Notes under the pieces: generated by a model
Told to the model about the DNA's origin: nothing
Database searches by the model: none
The model's input: only the letters and a program-made list of their open reading frames with translations
Position numbers and translations under genes: made by a program
Part shown: positions 24,701-32,568 of the stretch, in pieces
Position numbering within the stretch: the stretch's first letter is position 1
Layout: each line of letters starts with the position of its first letter
Source: Stutzerimonas kunmingensis
GTDB lineage: Bacteria > Pseudomonadota > Gammaproteobacteria > Pseudomonadales > Pseudomonadaceae
Assembly (NCBI RefSeq): GCF_900114065.1
Contig: NZ_FORS01000013.1
Location: 1-54,299, forward strand
Reading direction: 5' to 3'
Length of the DNA stretch: 54,299 bases

Positions 24701-25423
24701 TCAGCCCACCCGACGCAAGCCGTGCTGCGCTTGCGCGTCACTGTGCTGCAGACGTTGCTGGATCAACTGCAGGCGCGCGTCGATGAAGGGAGTGACCAGG
24801 GCAAAGCACTCGGGCGGGCTCAGCCTCGGTTGGGCTGCATGGATCACGCTGCGCTCAAGCTTGCCGACCAGCCGCTTCAGCTCCATATCGGTGTCTGTAA
24901 CCATGCGCCGACAGAGTGCTTTCAGGCGCTTTTGCAAAGCCGGCGTGCAGCCGCCCTGATTCGAGGCGACGACGCAGAGGCCGCGCAGGCGTGCCACGTC
25001 TTCCAGTTCGCGGCAGGCGCGAGCGGCTTCGGCGGGTTCGTTGCTCGATATCGGCGCCCGCTTCTCAAGCGCATCGATAAGGGTTTCGATCAGTGCGCAA
25101 TGCCCGTCGAAATCGGCAGGGTTGTTGCGCAGAACCAGCCAGCCTTCGGTTATCGAATACGCATCGGGCAGGGCACTGCGCTGTTGCAGACGTTGCGTCA
25201 GGCTTGTCGCCAGCGTGCAGCGCAGCGCTACCGCAGTGGGTTCGATCTGTACGCCCATACCGCGATGCTGTTGCAGCAGGCGGAGAATCTCCAGATCTTC
25301 CTGAACTGCCAGCAGGCGCAACTGCGCTACGCGTCGGGAATGTTGTGCGCTGGCCATGCCGTTCAGATAGTGGCCCAGCATCAGCAGTACACAGGCGATC
25401 GCCAAGGTCGCGGTGATGGTCAT
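24701..25423 (-). CDS. Membrane-anchored NIT-like (nitrate/nitrite sensing) protein without output domain
   Basis: A 240-residue protein. The first 20 residues (MTITATLAIACVLLMLGHYL) are a single membrane anchor; the rest is predicted helical. Two similar blocks, LEILRLLQQHRGMGVQ (Arg54-Gly55) and LEDVARLRGLCVVASNQ (Arg147-Gly148), recall the paired helical bundles and conserved arginines of the NIT domain, which binds nitrate and nitrite in NasR and in sensor kinases. No kinase, ANTAR or cyclase domain follows. The start at 25423 places it after a leader like those of nirB and nasA, 300 bp downstream of nasT. Function is unknown and the NIT assignment is inferred by eye. Confidence 0.65.
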   Translation of the reverse strand: MTITATLAIACVLLMLGHYLNGMASAQHSRRVAQLRLLAVQEDLEILRLLQQHRGMGVQIEPTAVALRCTLATSLTQRLQQRSALPDAYSITEGWLVLRNNPADFDGHCALIETLIDALEKRAPISSNEPAEAARACRELEDVARLRGLCVVASNQGGCTPALQKRLKALCRRMVTDTDMELKRLVGKLERSVIHAAQPRLSPPECFALVTPFIDARLQLIQQRLQHSDAQAQHGLRRVG

Positions 25424-25469
25424 TCTGCAAATCCCTGAAGTGAGCGCGCGGCACTGCCGCGCGGGCAAC

Positions 25470-25550
25470 AAAAAAGGCGTCCGGACCGGCATGTCGAAAC
25501 ATGCGGTGCAGGGACGCCTTCGTCTTTGCCGGACGCCTTCGTTGGCTCGG
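25470..25550 (-). ncRNA. Leader of the NIT-like gene: hexaloop hairpin plus attenuator terminator with duplicated 5' arm
   Basis: On the minus strand a GCC/GGC stem closes the hexaloop AACGAA (25538-25543; A1 and G4), in a longer, bulged context. Downstream is a terminator, AAGGCGTCC (25512-25520) pairing with GGACGCCTTTTTT (25470-25482), with an internal CATGT-CGAA-ACATG hairpin at 25490-25503. The terminator 5' arm is present twice: CGAAGGCGTCC occurs at 25531-25541 and again at 25512-25522. The upstream copy overlaps the hexaloop hairpin, so two mutually exclusive pairings can be drawn. Confidence 0.7.
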
Positions 25551-25561
25551 CCAATCCATCT

Positions 25562-25578
25562 AGCAAGCTGCTTGCCAG
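25562..25578 (-). promoter_or_regulatory. Sigma-54 promoter of the NIT-like gene
   Basis: The minus strand reads CTGGCAAGCAGCTTGCTAG, with GG (25576-25575) and GC (25564-25563) 10 bp apart. The TGGCA and TTGCT halves are close to the RpoN consensus. It lies about 145 bp downstream of the nasT stop, so the NIT-like gene can be transcribed independently of nasST. Confidence 0.78.
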
Positions 25579-25723
25579 CCTGCCGCTTGCTGCAGGCTCT
25601 CGGCTGAACGCCGCGTCTTGGCGGATGGCGGCGTTGCAGCTGTCTCACGGTCCATGCCGAGGGACCGAGAGCACGCTCGCCCATGGTGCGTTTGGTCGAG
25701 CGGTTGCACTGCGGGCGGGCAGC

Positions 25724-26302
25724 TCACTGCCCAAGCAGCTCGTTCATGGCGATGATCTGCTCGGCGACCTGGATCAGCTTCTGCTGGCGACTCATCGCCT
25801 GGCGGCGCATCAGGGTGTAGGCCTCTTCCTCCTTGCAGTCGCGCATCTTCATCAGCATGCCCTTGGCCAGCTCGATGCGTTTGCGCTCCGCGAGTTGCTG
25901 CTCGCGGGCCTGCAATTGCGCACGGATCGCCTGGTCAGTCTCGAAACGCGCCATCGCCACATCGAGGATCGGCTTGAGCCGCTGGGCCTGAATGCCCTCG
26001 ACGATATAGGCGCTGACCCCGGCGCGGATGGCCTGACGCATGGCGTCCGGGTCACTGTCGTCGGTGAACATGACGATGGGTCGTGGTTGGTCGCGGCTGA
26101 CCAGCACCACCTGTTCCAGCACATCGCGGCCCGGGGAGTCGGTGTCGATCAGCACCACGTCCGGGCGAATTGTCTCGACCCGCTCGGGCAGATCGATGGT
26201 CAGGCCGGATTCATCGATGACTTCGAAGCCGGCCTCGATCAGCGCGCTTCGCAGGCGCCCGATCTTGCGTGGGGTGTCGTCGATCAGCAGGATGCGCAAC
26301 AT
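25724..26302 (-). CDS. nasT: Nitrate-responsive ANTAR antiterminator
   Basis: A 192-residue response-regulator-like protein. The N-terminal receiver-like domain (MLRILLIDDTPRKIGRL, with DTDSPG at the phosphorylation-site position) is followed by a coiled region and a C-terminal ANTAR RNA-binding domain (about 130-190, ERKRIELAKGMLMKMRDCKE...AYTLMRRQAM). NasT binds paired hexaloop hairpins in leader RNA and allows read-through of the terminator; NasS holds it inactive when nitrate is absent. The ATG at 26302 is preferred because CAGGAGA precedes it; the frame also has a TTG 18 bp upstream. It starts 14 bp after nasS. Confidence 0.94.
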   Translation of the reverse strand: MLRILLIDDTPRKIGRLRSALIEAGFEVIDESGLTIDLPERVETIRPDVVLIDTDSPGRDVLEQVVLVSRDQPRPIVMFTDDSDPDAMRQAIRAGVSAYIVEGIQAQRLKPILDVAMARFETDQAIRAQLQAREQQLAERKRIELAKGMLMKMRDCKEEEAYTLMRRQAMSRQQKLIQVAEQIIAMNELLGQ

Positions 26303-26316
26303 GCCTGATCTCCTGC

Positions 26317-27537
26317 TCAAAGTGCAGCCACCATGGCCTGATCGGCCATGGCGTGCAGTGGGAAGCTGCGGGCGTAGGCTGCCGGATCGCTGCCGTCCCA
26401 GGTCCTGCCATCCATCAGCGTGGCGCTGCGCATGGGCGACTCCGGCACGGTGATGCCGAGCGCGCCGGCGGCCTGTCGGTACAGCTCGATCTGTTGCACC
26501 TGGCTTGCGACCAGCTGGTAGTCCGGGTCCTGGCGCAATAAACCCCAGCGCCGCAGCTGGGTCATGAACCAGAGGCCGTCGGACAGGTAGGGCATGTTCG
26601 CCGCGCCATCGGCAAAGAAGCGCAGCGGGTGTTGGTCATTCCAGGCGTTGCCCAGCCCATCCTGATACGAGCCGAGAAAGCGTGATTCGATGGCTGCCAG
26701 CGGCGCGTTGACATACTCGTTCCCGGCAATCAGCTGTGCGGTGCTGCGGCGGTTTTCCTGGCTCTGGTCGATGAAGCGACTCGCTTCGAGCACCGCCATC
26801 ACCAGTGCGCGCGCGGTGTTGGGGTACTGCTCGACGAATGCGCGGGTGCAGCCGAGCACCTTTTCCGGATGATCCGGCCATATCGACTGGCTGGTTGCGA
26901 GGGTGAAGCCGATCCCCTCGGCGATCGCCTGCGCACCCCAGGGTTCGCCGGCGCAGAAACCGTCGATGCGCCCGGCCTGCAGGTACGCCACCATCTGCGA
27001 TGGCGGCAGCACCAGCGTCCGCACATCCTGCAGCGGGTGGATACCATTGGCGGCCAGCCAATAATAGAGCCACAGCGCGTGGGTGCCGGTGGGGAAGGTA
27101 TGCGCGAGAGTCAGGCGTGCACCGCTTTGGCGCACGCTGTTGCGCAATGCCTCGGGATCGGTCACGCCGGCAGCCTTGAGCGGGGTCGACAGGTTGATGC
27201 TCTGGCCGTTCTGCGCAAGCCCCATGAGCACCGCCATATCCACGGCGCGGCTGCCGCCGATTCCCAGGTGCACGGCATATATCAGTCCGTACAGGCCGTG
27301 CGCTGCGTCCAGTTCACCGCCGATCAGCTTGTCGCGCAGGCCCGACCAGGAGTTCTGGCGGTGCAGGTTGAGCGTCAGGCCGAAGGGCTGGGCGAAGCCC
27401 TGGGTGGCGGCGACAATCAGCGAGGCGGCATCGGTAAGTGGCAGAAAGCCCAGGTTGAGCGAGCTCTTTTCCGGTGCATCGCTGCCGGCGACCCAGGCCA
27501 GTGCATCGTGGCGGGGCGACGTGGAAGGTTCGGTCAT
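26317..27537 (-). CDS. nasS: Nitrate sensor protein NasS (NrtA-like, cytoplasmic)
   Basis: A 406-residue protein related to the NrtA/SsuA nitrate-binding proteins, with LNLGFLPLTDAASLIVAATQ at the start of the domain and FCAGEPWGAQAI in the second half. It has no signal peptide: MTEPSTSPRHDALAW runs directly into the folded domain, which fits the cytoplasmic NasS role of binding nitrate and releasing NasT. The ATG at 27537 was chosen over one at 27585 by start of homology. It is co-transcribed with nasT. Confidence 0.94.
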   Translation of the reverse strand: MTEPSTSPRHDALAWVAGSDAPEKSSLNLGFLPLTDAASLIVAATQGFAQPFGLTLNLHRQNSWSGLRDKLIGGELDAAHGLYGLIYAVHLGIGGSRAVDMAVLMGLAQNGQSINLSTPLKAAGVTDPEALRNSVRQSGARLTLAHTFPTGTHALWLYYWLAANGIHPLQDVRTLVLPPSQMVAYLQAGRIDGFCAGEPWGAQAIAEGIGFTLATSQSIWPDHPEKVLGCTRAFVEQYPNTARALVMAVLEASRFIDQSQENRRSTAQLIAGNEYVNAPLAAIESRFLGSYQDGLGNAWNDQHPLRFFADGAANMPYLSDGLWFMTQLRRWGLLRQDPDYQLVASQVQQIELYRQAAGALGITVPESPMRSATLMDGRTWDGSDPAAYARSFPLHAMADQAMVAAL

Positions 27538-27617
27538 GCTGTGGGCCTTTCGATTGCGAAGCGTGCGGCACAGGTAACCGTGCACGACGGATCAGGAGTG
27601 GTCTATGGCCAAGCCTG

Positions 27618-27635
27618 AAGCAAGCGATATGCCAG
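27618..27635 (-). promoter_or_regulatory. Sigma-54 promoter of nasST
   Basis: The minus strand reads CTGGCATATCGCTTGCTTC, with GG (27633-27632) and GC (27621-27620) separated by 10 bp. TGGCAT and TTGC match the consensus well. No hexaloop-terminator leader is seen between here and the nasS start at 27537, so nasST seems nitrogen-controlled but not attenuated. Confidence 0.75.
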
Positions 27636-27715
27636 CGAGAAAGTGGTGCGCCATGCGGTGCCCGTGCACCGCGTTGGTCAGGCGCGTCTGGTGTGAAGCG
27701 GTGTGGCGTTGCCGG

Positions 27716-29344
27716 TCAGCGTGGATACAGTGGTGGCAGGGCGCTGAGGTCCTGCTCGACACTCGGACTGGTCGCTGGAGGGAGCGTCTGGATCGCCTGC
27801 CACAGCGCCTCTCCCTGCCAACGCTGGCCGGCTTCGCTGTACAGCGCACCATTGAGTCCGTCCAGCGCATCGGACAGCGGCACGAAGCGCGCAGCCATGT
27901 CGGCCAGCGTCTCCGGCTGTTGCCGCGCCCAGGCATCCAGCGCCTGGCGAGTGGCCTGCGAGTCGTTGGCCTGGCAGGCACGACGCAGGTCGTCGAGCAG
28001 GCTGCGTGGGGTCGGACCAGGCTGCAGTGCGCGCTGCACTGCGGGTTGCCGCCGCGCGTGTAGCCACAGTCCGAAGCCGGCGAGGGTGGACAGGGCGAAG
28101 AGCAGGGTACTCAGCTGCCAGGGCCACAGTAGCTGCTGCTCGGCAGGTAGTGGCGTTGCGGCCGGTTGCTCGGCGGGCGTCGGTGCGAGATTCGGATTAT
28201 CGGCGACATTCAGGGTCCGTTCGTCCAGCGTGGTGCGTTCCAGCCGGTCTTCCACGGTGTTCCACCAGACCACTTCCACCGCGGGTAACTGCAACGCGCC
28301 GCTGCGCGTGGGAATCAGCGCCTCGCGCTGCTCGCGGCTACCGACCAGACCCGCGCCACTGACTTCGTTGGCCAGGATCGGTTGATCCGGGTAGCGGCGC
28401 AGGTCGGGGCTATGGGCAGAACCGATGGCGGGCAACTGGGTGCTGGTCAGGCCTTCGGCCTTGAGCAACAGGCTGCGGGTGAGCGATTCGCCGGTCTGTG
28501 CCTGATCGGGCTCCGGGCTCCAGGCCTCGACCAGGGTCAGGCTGCGTGCCGGCAGCCAGGGCGCCGCGGCGGGGTAGTCCGCCGGTTTGCGCTTGACCGT
28601 CAGCGGGATGCTTGGTGACCTGACCTGCGTCGAGCGGCCCGAACGCGAGCCGAACAGCGGGTTGCTGCCATTGGTCACAGTGGTGGCGCTGAACAGTTGG
28701 GCAGGGATGGTCAGCTCGCCGGACTTCTGCGGGAACAGCGCATAGCGCACTTCGATGACGCCGTGGCGAATGCCGTTGATGGTTTTCTCGTATGTGCGTG
28801 GCTCACCGAGCCGTTCGACCAGGGCTTCCGGCATCTGCAGCGGCGAGAGGGTGCTGTCGTCGTACAGCGAAACCGAATGATAGATGCGCAGGGTAAGGAT
28901 CACCTGGGCCTGAACGTAAACGTTTTCCTGATCGACGCTGGCATCGATGAAGATCGGGGCCAGCTGGTCGCTTTCGGTATTTTTCAGCGATTCCTGGACC
29001 ATCAATGTGATCGGCTCGCTGCGCCAGTCGCCCAGTTGCAGCGGCGGGATGATCACGTAGCCGGTCTGCTTCGGCCGCAGGGTAATCAACCAGCGTGTGA
29101 TCGCATAGGCTTCGCCGTTGCTGCTGGAAAGCTGGTTGACCTGACGGGTGTCGAACACCTCGAACAATGGCTCCAGCGGCTGCAGGTCGGGCTTGCCGAA
29201 TACCGTGCTGCCCTGGCTTTCCAGGCTCAGCTCCAGGGTTTCGTCAATGCTCAGCTGGGTGCGGTCAACCCGGGCGAACAGGCCGGCGGCTGCGGCCTGA
29301 CCAGCAAGGAGGCCGAGCAGAAGAAAAGCCATCAGGCGCATCAT
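27716..29344 (-). CDS. batD: BatD-like protein (aerotolerance operon)
   Basis: A 542-residue envelope protein. A signal sequence (MMRLMAFLLLGLLAGQAAAAG) is followed by a long region of Ig-like beta-sheet character (VDRTQLSIDETLELSLESQG and the repeated Q-x-G-Y-V-I-I-P-P-L type segments), then a membrane segment near residues 430-450 and a cytoplasmic tail. This is the BatD (oxygen-tolerance) arrangement. It is the final gene of the moxR-bat operon and its ATG overlaps the stop of the preceding gene (ATGA at 29344-29341). Bat proteins are linked to stress tolerance and to MoxR-assisted assembly; the mechanism is not settled. Confidence 0.88.
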   Translation of the reverse strand: MMRLMAFLLLGLLAGQAAAAGLFARVDRTQLSIDETLELSLESQGSTVFGKPDLQPLEPLFEVFDTRQVNQLSSSNGEAYAITRWLITLRPKQTGYVIIPPLQLGDWRSEPITLMVQESLKNTESDQLAPIFIDASVDQENVYVQAQVILTLRIYHSVSLYDDSTLSPLQMPEALVERLGEPRTYEKTINGIRHGVIEVRYALFPQKSGELTIPAQLFSATTVTNGSNPLFGSRSGRSTQVRSPSIPLTVKRKPADYPAAAPWLPARSLTLVEAWSPEPDQAQTGESLTRSLLLKAEGLTSTQLPAIGSAHSPDLRRYPDQPILANEVSGAGLVGSREQREALIPTRSGALQLPAVEVVWWNTVEDRLERTTLDERTLNVADNPNLAPTPAEQPAATPLPAEQQLLWPWQLSTLLFALSTLAGFGLWLHARRQPAVQRALQPGPTPRSLLDDLRRACQANDSQATRQALDAWARQQPETLADMAARFVPLSDALDGLNGALYSEAGQRWQGEALWQAIQTLPPATSPSVEQDLSALPPLYPR

Positions 29345-31065
29345 CGATTGGTTTCCTGGTGCTTGCGTTGTTCGTAGAGAAATTTCCTTCGCAGCAGCTC
29401 GCCGGGATCGTCCGGAATCTGCCGCAACCATTGCTCCATCGCCTGTTGCCGCTCTTGCTCGGGAAGCGCTTCGTGTTGCGCCTGGGCCGCGCTGCCATCC
29501 ATTTCTTCGGTCTCGGGCGTGGCTTCGGTTGTCGATGGCTGCGAGGCGCCGCTGGCTTCGCTGGACGGCTCGACCTGGGCATCCTCTGGCGAAGGGGAAT
29601 GGGCAGAGCCCGCTTCCTGTGATTGCGGCTGCTCGGGTTGCGGCAGTGGTTCTTCGGTTTGCTCGTCCTGCTGATTCTGTTCCTGCTCGGGCTCGGGCTG
29701 TTCCTGCTGGCGGCGCAGCAGCTCTTCGATCAGCGCCTTGTTTCGCTGCGCCGCCTGTAGATCAGGCTGCAGGTCCAGCGCCTGGTCATAGGCTTCGATG
29801 GCGGCCTCGAAGGCTTCGCTACGAGCCAGGGCATTGCCACGGTTGTAGTGATCGGCGGCCGTGTTGCCTTCGGCGAACAGTTCTGCCGCGCCGCCATAGT
29901 CGCCGGCCTGATAGCGGGCGGTGGCCTGCCAGCGGCGATCGGTGAAGCGCTCGGCGGCCTCGGCCGGCCGCTCCGCGTCCAGCAGGCGTTGGCCCTGCTG
30001 ATCGCGACGTAGCCAGAGGTCCTCTAGCTCGAAGGCATTGGCAGGCTGCGGCTGCAGCAGCAATAGCGGTAGGCAGAACAACCAGCCGCGGCGACCGGCG
30101 AGGGCGGCCAGCAAGAGCAGTGGCAACAGCAGCCAGTGCCCCTGATCCAGCCAGGCTTCCAGCCGCGTGATTTCATCGTCCTGGCGCAACGTGCCAGTTT
30201 GATCGAGCAGACCGAGGGCCGTCAGGTCGTCGTCACCCAGCTGCGCGCGCTGATAGCGCCCTCCCAGCTCGTTGGCCAGGCGTTGCAGTCTGGCGTTGTC
30301 CAGGCGCGGGATGAGGATTGCGCCTTGGGCATCCTTGACAAAGCTACCGTCCTTGCCGGCGATTGGCGCGCCTTGTGCGGTGCCGACGCCGAGTATCAGC
30401 AGTTGCTCGTTTCTGCCCTCCATCAGCGTGACGATGGCGCTGCGTTCGTGCTCGTCCAGGCTGCTGCCGATCAGCAGCAAGCGCCCGCGCCCCAGGCCAG
30501 CCTGTTCGAGCAGGGCGAGGCCTTTGGCCACGGCAAGGTCCGCGCGCTGGCCCTGCTCGGGCATCAGCGTCGGGTGCAGGGCGTCGAGCAGGTTGCGTGT
30601 GGTCGCCAGGTCATCGGATAGCGGCACCACGGTGTGGGCGCTGCCGGCGAATACCACGACGGCGGTCTGTACGTCCTGCCGGCGCTCGAGCAGATCCAGC
30701 AGCTTGCGCTTGGCCTGTTCCAGGCGAGTGGGTGGTGCGTCGCTGGCGAGCATCGATGGCGTGAGTTCCAGCAGCACCACCAGGGGATCGCTGCGCTTGA
30801 TGCTCGGCTGTTCGAAGCGCTGCCAGCTGGGCCCGAGCAATGCGATGACCGCCAGCAGCCAGGCCAGGCCCAGCACCAGCCAGGGCAGGCGACTGTGGCG
30901 CAGTCGGCCACGGGTCAGCAGGGCGGCATGAAAGGCTTCCGGCAGCAGACGCTGCCAGCGACCAACCTGCAGCTGCCGATGCCAGAGCCGCCACAGCAGC
31001 CAGATCAGTAGCGGCAGGATGAGCAGCCAGTATGGCCGCAACAGATGGGGTAGCAGCTCGCTCAT
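29341..31065 (-). CDS. batB: VWA-domain/TPR protein (BatB-BatC fusion)
   Basis: A 574-residue membrane protein. Two membrane segments near the start (residues about 9-25 and 58-75) flank the beginning of a von Willebrand A domain (about 90-290). A further membrane segment lies near 310-345, and the C-terminal part has tetratricopeptide repeats (about 385-460, including HYNRGNALARSEAFEAAIEAY). A low-complexity Glu/Gln/Pro-rich segment follows (about 470-545) before a short conserved end. VWA plus TPR in one chain corresponds to BatB and BatC of Bacteroides joined together. It overlaps batA and batD by 4 bp each. Confidence 0.88.
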   Translation of the reverse strand: MSELLPHLLRPYWLLILPLLIWLLWRLWHRQLQVGRWQRLLPEAFHAALLTRGRLRHSRLPWLVLGLAWLLAVIALLGPSWQRFEQPSIKRSDPLVVLLELTPSMLASDAPPTRLEQAKRKLLDLLERRQDVQTAVVVFAGSAHTVVPLSDDLATTRNLLDALHPTLMPEQGQRADLAVAKGLALLEQAGLGRGRLLLIGSSLDEHERSAIVTLMEGRNEQLLILGVGTAQGAPIAGKDGSFVKDAQGAILIPRLDNARLQRLANELGGRYQRAQLGDDDLTALGLLDQTGTLRQDDEITRLEAWLDQGHWLLLPLLLLAALAGRRGWLFCLPLLLLQPQPANAFELEDLWLRRDQQGQRLLDAERPAEAAERFTDRRWQATARYQAGDYGGAAELFAEGNTAADHYNRGNALARSEAFEAAIEAYDQALDLQPDLQAAQRNKALIEELLRRQQEQPEPEQEQNQQDEQTEEPLPQPEQPQSQEAGSAHSPSPEDAQVEPSSEASGASQPSTTEATPETEEMDGSAAQAQHEALPEQERQQAMEQWLRQIPDDPGELLRRKFLYEQRKHQETNR

Positions 31066-32081
31066 CGGCGCTGCTCCCGTCGCCAGGCCAGGCGCTGCAA
31101 CTGTGCGCTCCACAGGCTGGCCGCGACCATCAGCAGGCTGATCAGCAAAGCCGCCGACAGCGGCCAGATGTACAGGGCCTCGGCCACACGGGCCTGGGCT
31201 GGTTGCTGCGCTGCCGGCTCGAGACGATCCAGCGTGTCGCCGATCGCCTTCAGCTCTGCGCTCGACGAGGCGCGGAAATACTCGCCGCCGGTTTGCTCGG
31301 AAATGGCGCGCAGCGTCGGCTCGTCGAGGTCCAGGCCAGGGTTGAAACCGAAGCGGCTGAGCACGCCACCTTCTTCCGGCACGGCGCCGATGCCGATGGT
31401 GTGGACCCGCACGCCTTCTTCGGCGGCTAGCGAGGCCGCCAGCAGCGGCTCGATTTCGCCACCGTTGTTGGCACCGTCGGTGATCAATACCAGCACACGA
31501 CTGTTCGCCGGTCGCTCCCTGAGGCGTTTAACCGCCAGGCCGACGGCGTCCCCTATCGCAGTGTTGCTGCCGGCGATGCCAACCCGGGCTTCGTCCAGCC
31601 AGACTCGCACGGTGTGGCGATCGAAGGTCAGTGGCGCCTGCAGATAGGCCTTGCTGCCGAAGAGAATCAGGCCGACGCGATCGCCACGACGCTCCTCGAT
31701 GAAGTCGCCGAGCAGTACCTTCACCAGTTCCAGCCGCGTCAGCTCCTCGTCCTGCCACTGCATGTCGGGGTAATCCATCGAGCCGGAGACGTCCACTGCC
31801 AGCAGCAGATCGCGGCCGCTGGTGGGCAGCGGCAGTGGTTCACCCAGCCACTGGGGGCGTGCTGCGGCGAACAGCAGCAACAGCCAGATGGTCAGGTAGG
31901 GCAGTTGCTGGCGCCAGGCGGGCAGGGCGACACGCGCGCGCCGGCCGGACAGCTGCTGCAGTTCGTCGAGGAAGCTGACCTTCAGCGCGGCTTCGCCGCT
32001 ATCGGCAGGCGGCAGCAGTGCGCGCAGCAGCCAGGGCAGCGGTAGCAGCAGGAAGACCCAGGGCCAGGCCAGTTCAAACAT
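31062..32081 (-). CDS. batA: VWA-domain protein BatA
   Basis: A 339-residue inner-membrane protein. It opens MFELAWPWVFLLLPLPWLL (first membrane segment), has a second near residues 55-72, a VWA domain with the metal-ion site DVSGSMD (D-x-S-x-S) near residue 95, and a last segment near 310-330. VWA domains with an intact MIDAS bind partner proteins through a divalent metal. The start at 32081 was chosen because the hydrophobic segment begins there; the upstream DUF4381 gene overlaps by 8 bp. Confidence 0.9.
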   Translation of the reverse strand: MFELAWPWVFLLLPLPWLLRALLPPADSGEAALKVSFLDELQQLSGRRARVALPAWRQQLPYLTIWLLLLFAAARPQWLGEPLPLPTSGRDLLLAVDVSGSMDYPDMQWQDEELTRLELVKVLLGDFIEERRGDRVGLILFGSKAYLQAPLTFDRHTVRVWLDEARVGIAGSNTAIGDAVGLAVKRLRERPANSRVLVLITDGANNGGEIEPLLAASLAAEEGVRVHTIGIGAVPEEGGVLSRFGFNPGLDLDEPTLRAISEQTGGEYFRASSSAELKAIGDTLDRLEPAAQQPAQARVAEALYIWPLSAALLISLLMVAASLWSAQLQRLAWRREQRR

Positions 32082-32568
32082 GCTTGCGGATCCAGATGTC
32101 GACGGCCTGTTCGAGCCCGTCGATTGCCTTGTCGTCGAGGCGGCACTCGGCCCGGTAGGCACCTTCGACAAGAATCATCCAGCGGGTCAGCCCGGCGGCC
32201 GGGCAGCGGTTGTCGAGAAAGGCCAGCCACGCGCGCCCACTGAGCGTGTGCGGGTGGTCGTTGGGGTAACGAATGCGACAGAGCCGCTTGAGCAGCCCAT
32301 TGAGTTGTTGCAGCCACTGGCTGGCCGGTTGCCCTCCGTAGGGTTTGCTCAAGCGCGAAAGCTCGATGAGCGCTTCCTGGCGCTGCGGTTCCAGCGGTGG
32401 CTCCGGCTGCACATGGGGCTTGCGCCTGAGCAGCCGGTGACGAAGTCGCCAGAGCAAGCCAAGCGCCATCAGCAGCACCAGGCCGAGCAGCCACCAGCCC
32501 GGCGCTGGAGGCCACCAGCTGATCGGGTCGGGGCTGATCAGCGGAGCGAGTTGATCGAGCGGATTCAT
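32074..32568 (-). CDS. DUF4381 domain-containing protein
   Basis: A 164-residue protein beginning MNPLDQLAPLISPDPISWWPPAPGWW. One membrane segment (about 26-44) is followed by a basic, helical cytoplasmic domain. DUF4381 proteins are regular members of MoxR/Bat operons between the DUF58 gene and batA, as here. The function is unknown. It overlaps the DUF58 gene by 4 bp and batA by 8 bp. Confidence 0.87.
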   Translation of the reverse strand: MNPLDQLAPLISPDPISWWPPAPGWWLLGLVLLMALGLLWRLRHRLLRRKPHVQPEPPLEPQRQEALIELSRLSKPYGGQPASQWLQQLNGLLKRLCRIRYPNDHPHTLSGRAWLAFLDNRCPAAGLTRWMILVEGAYRAECRLDDKAIDGLEQAVDIWIRKHV

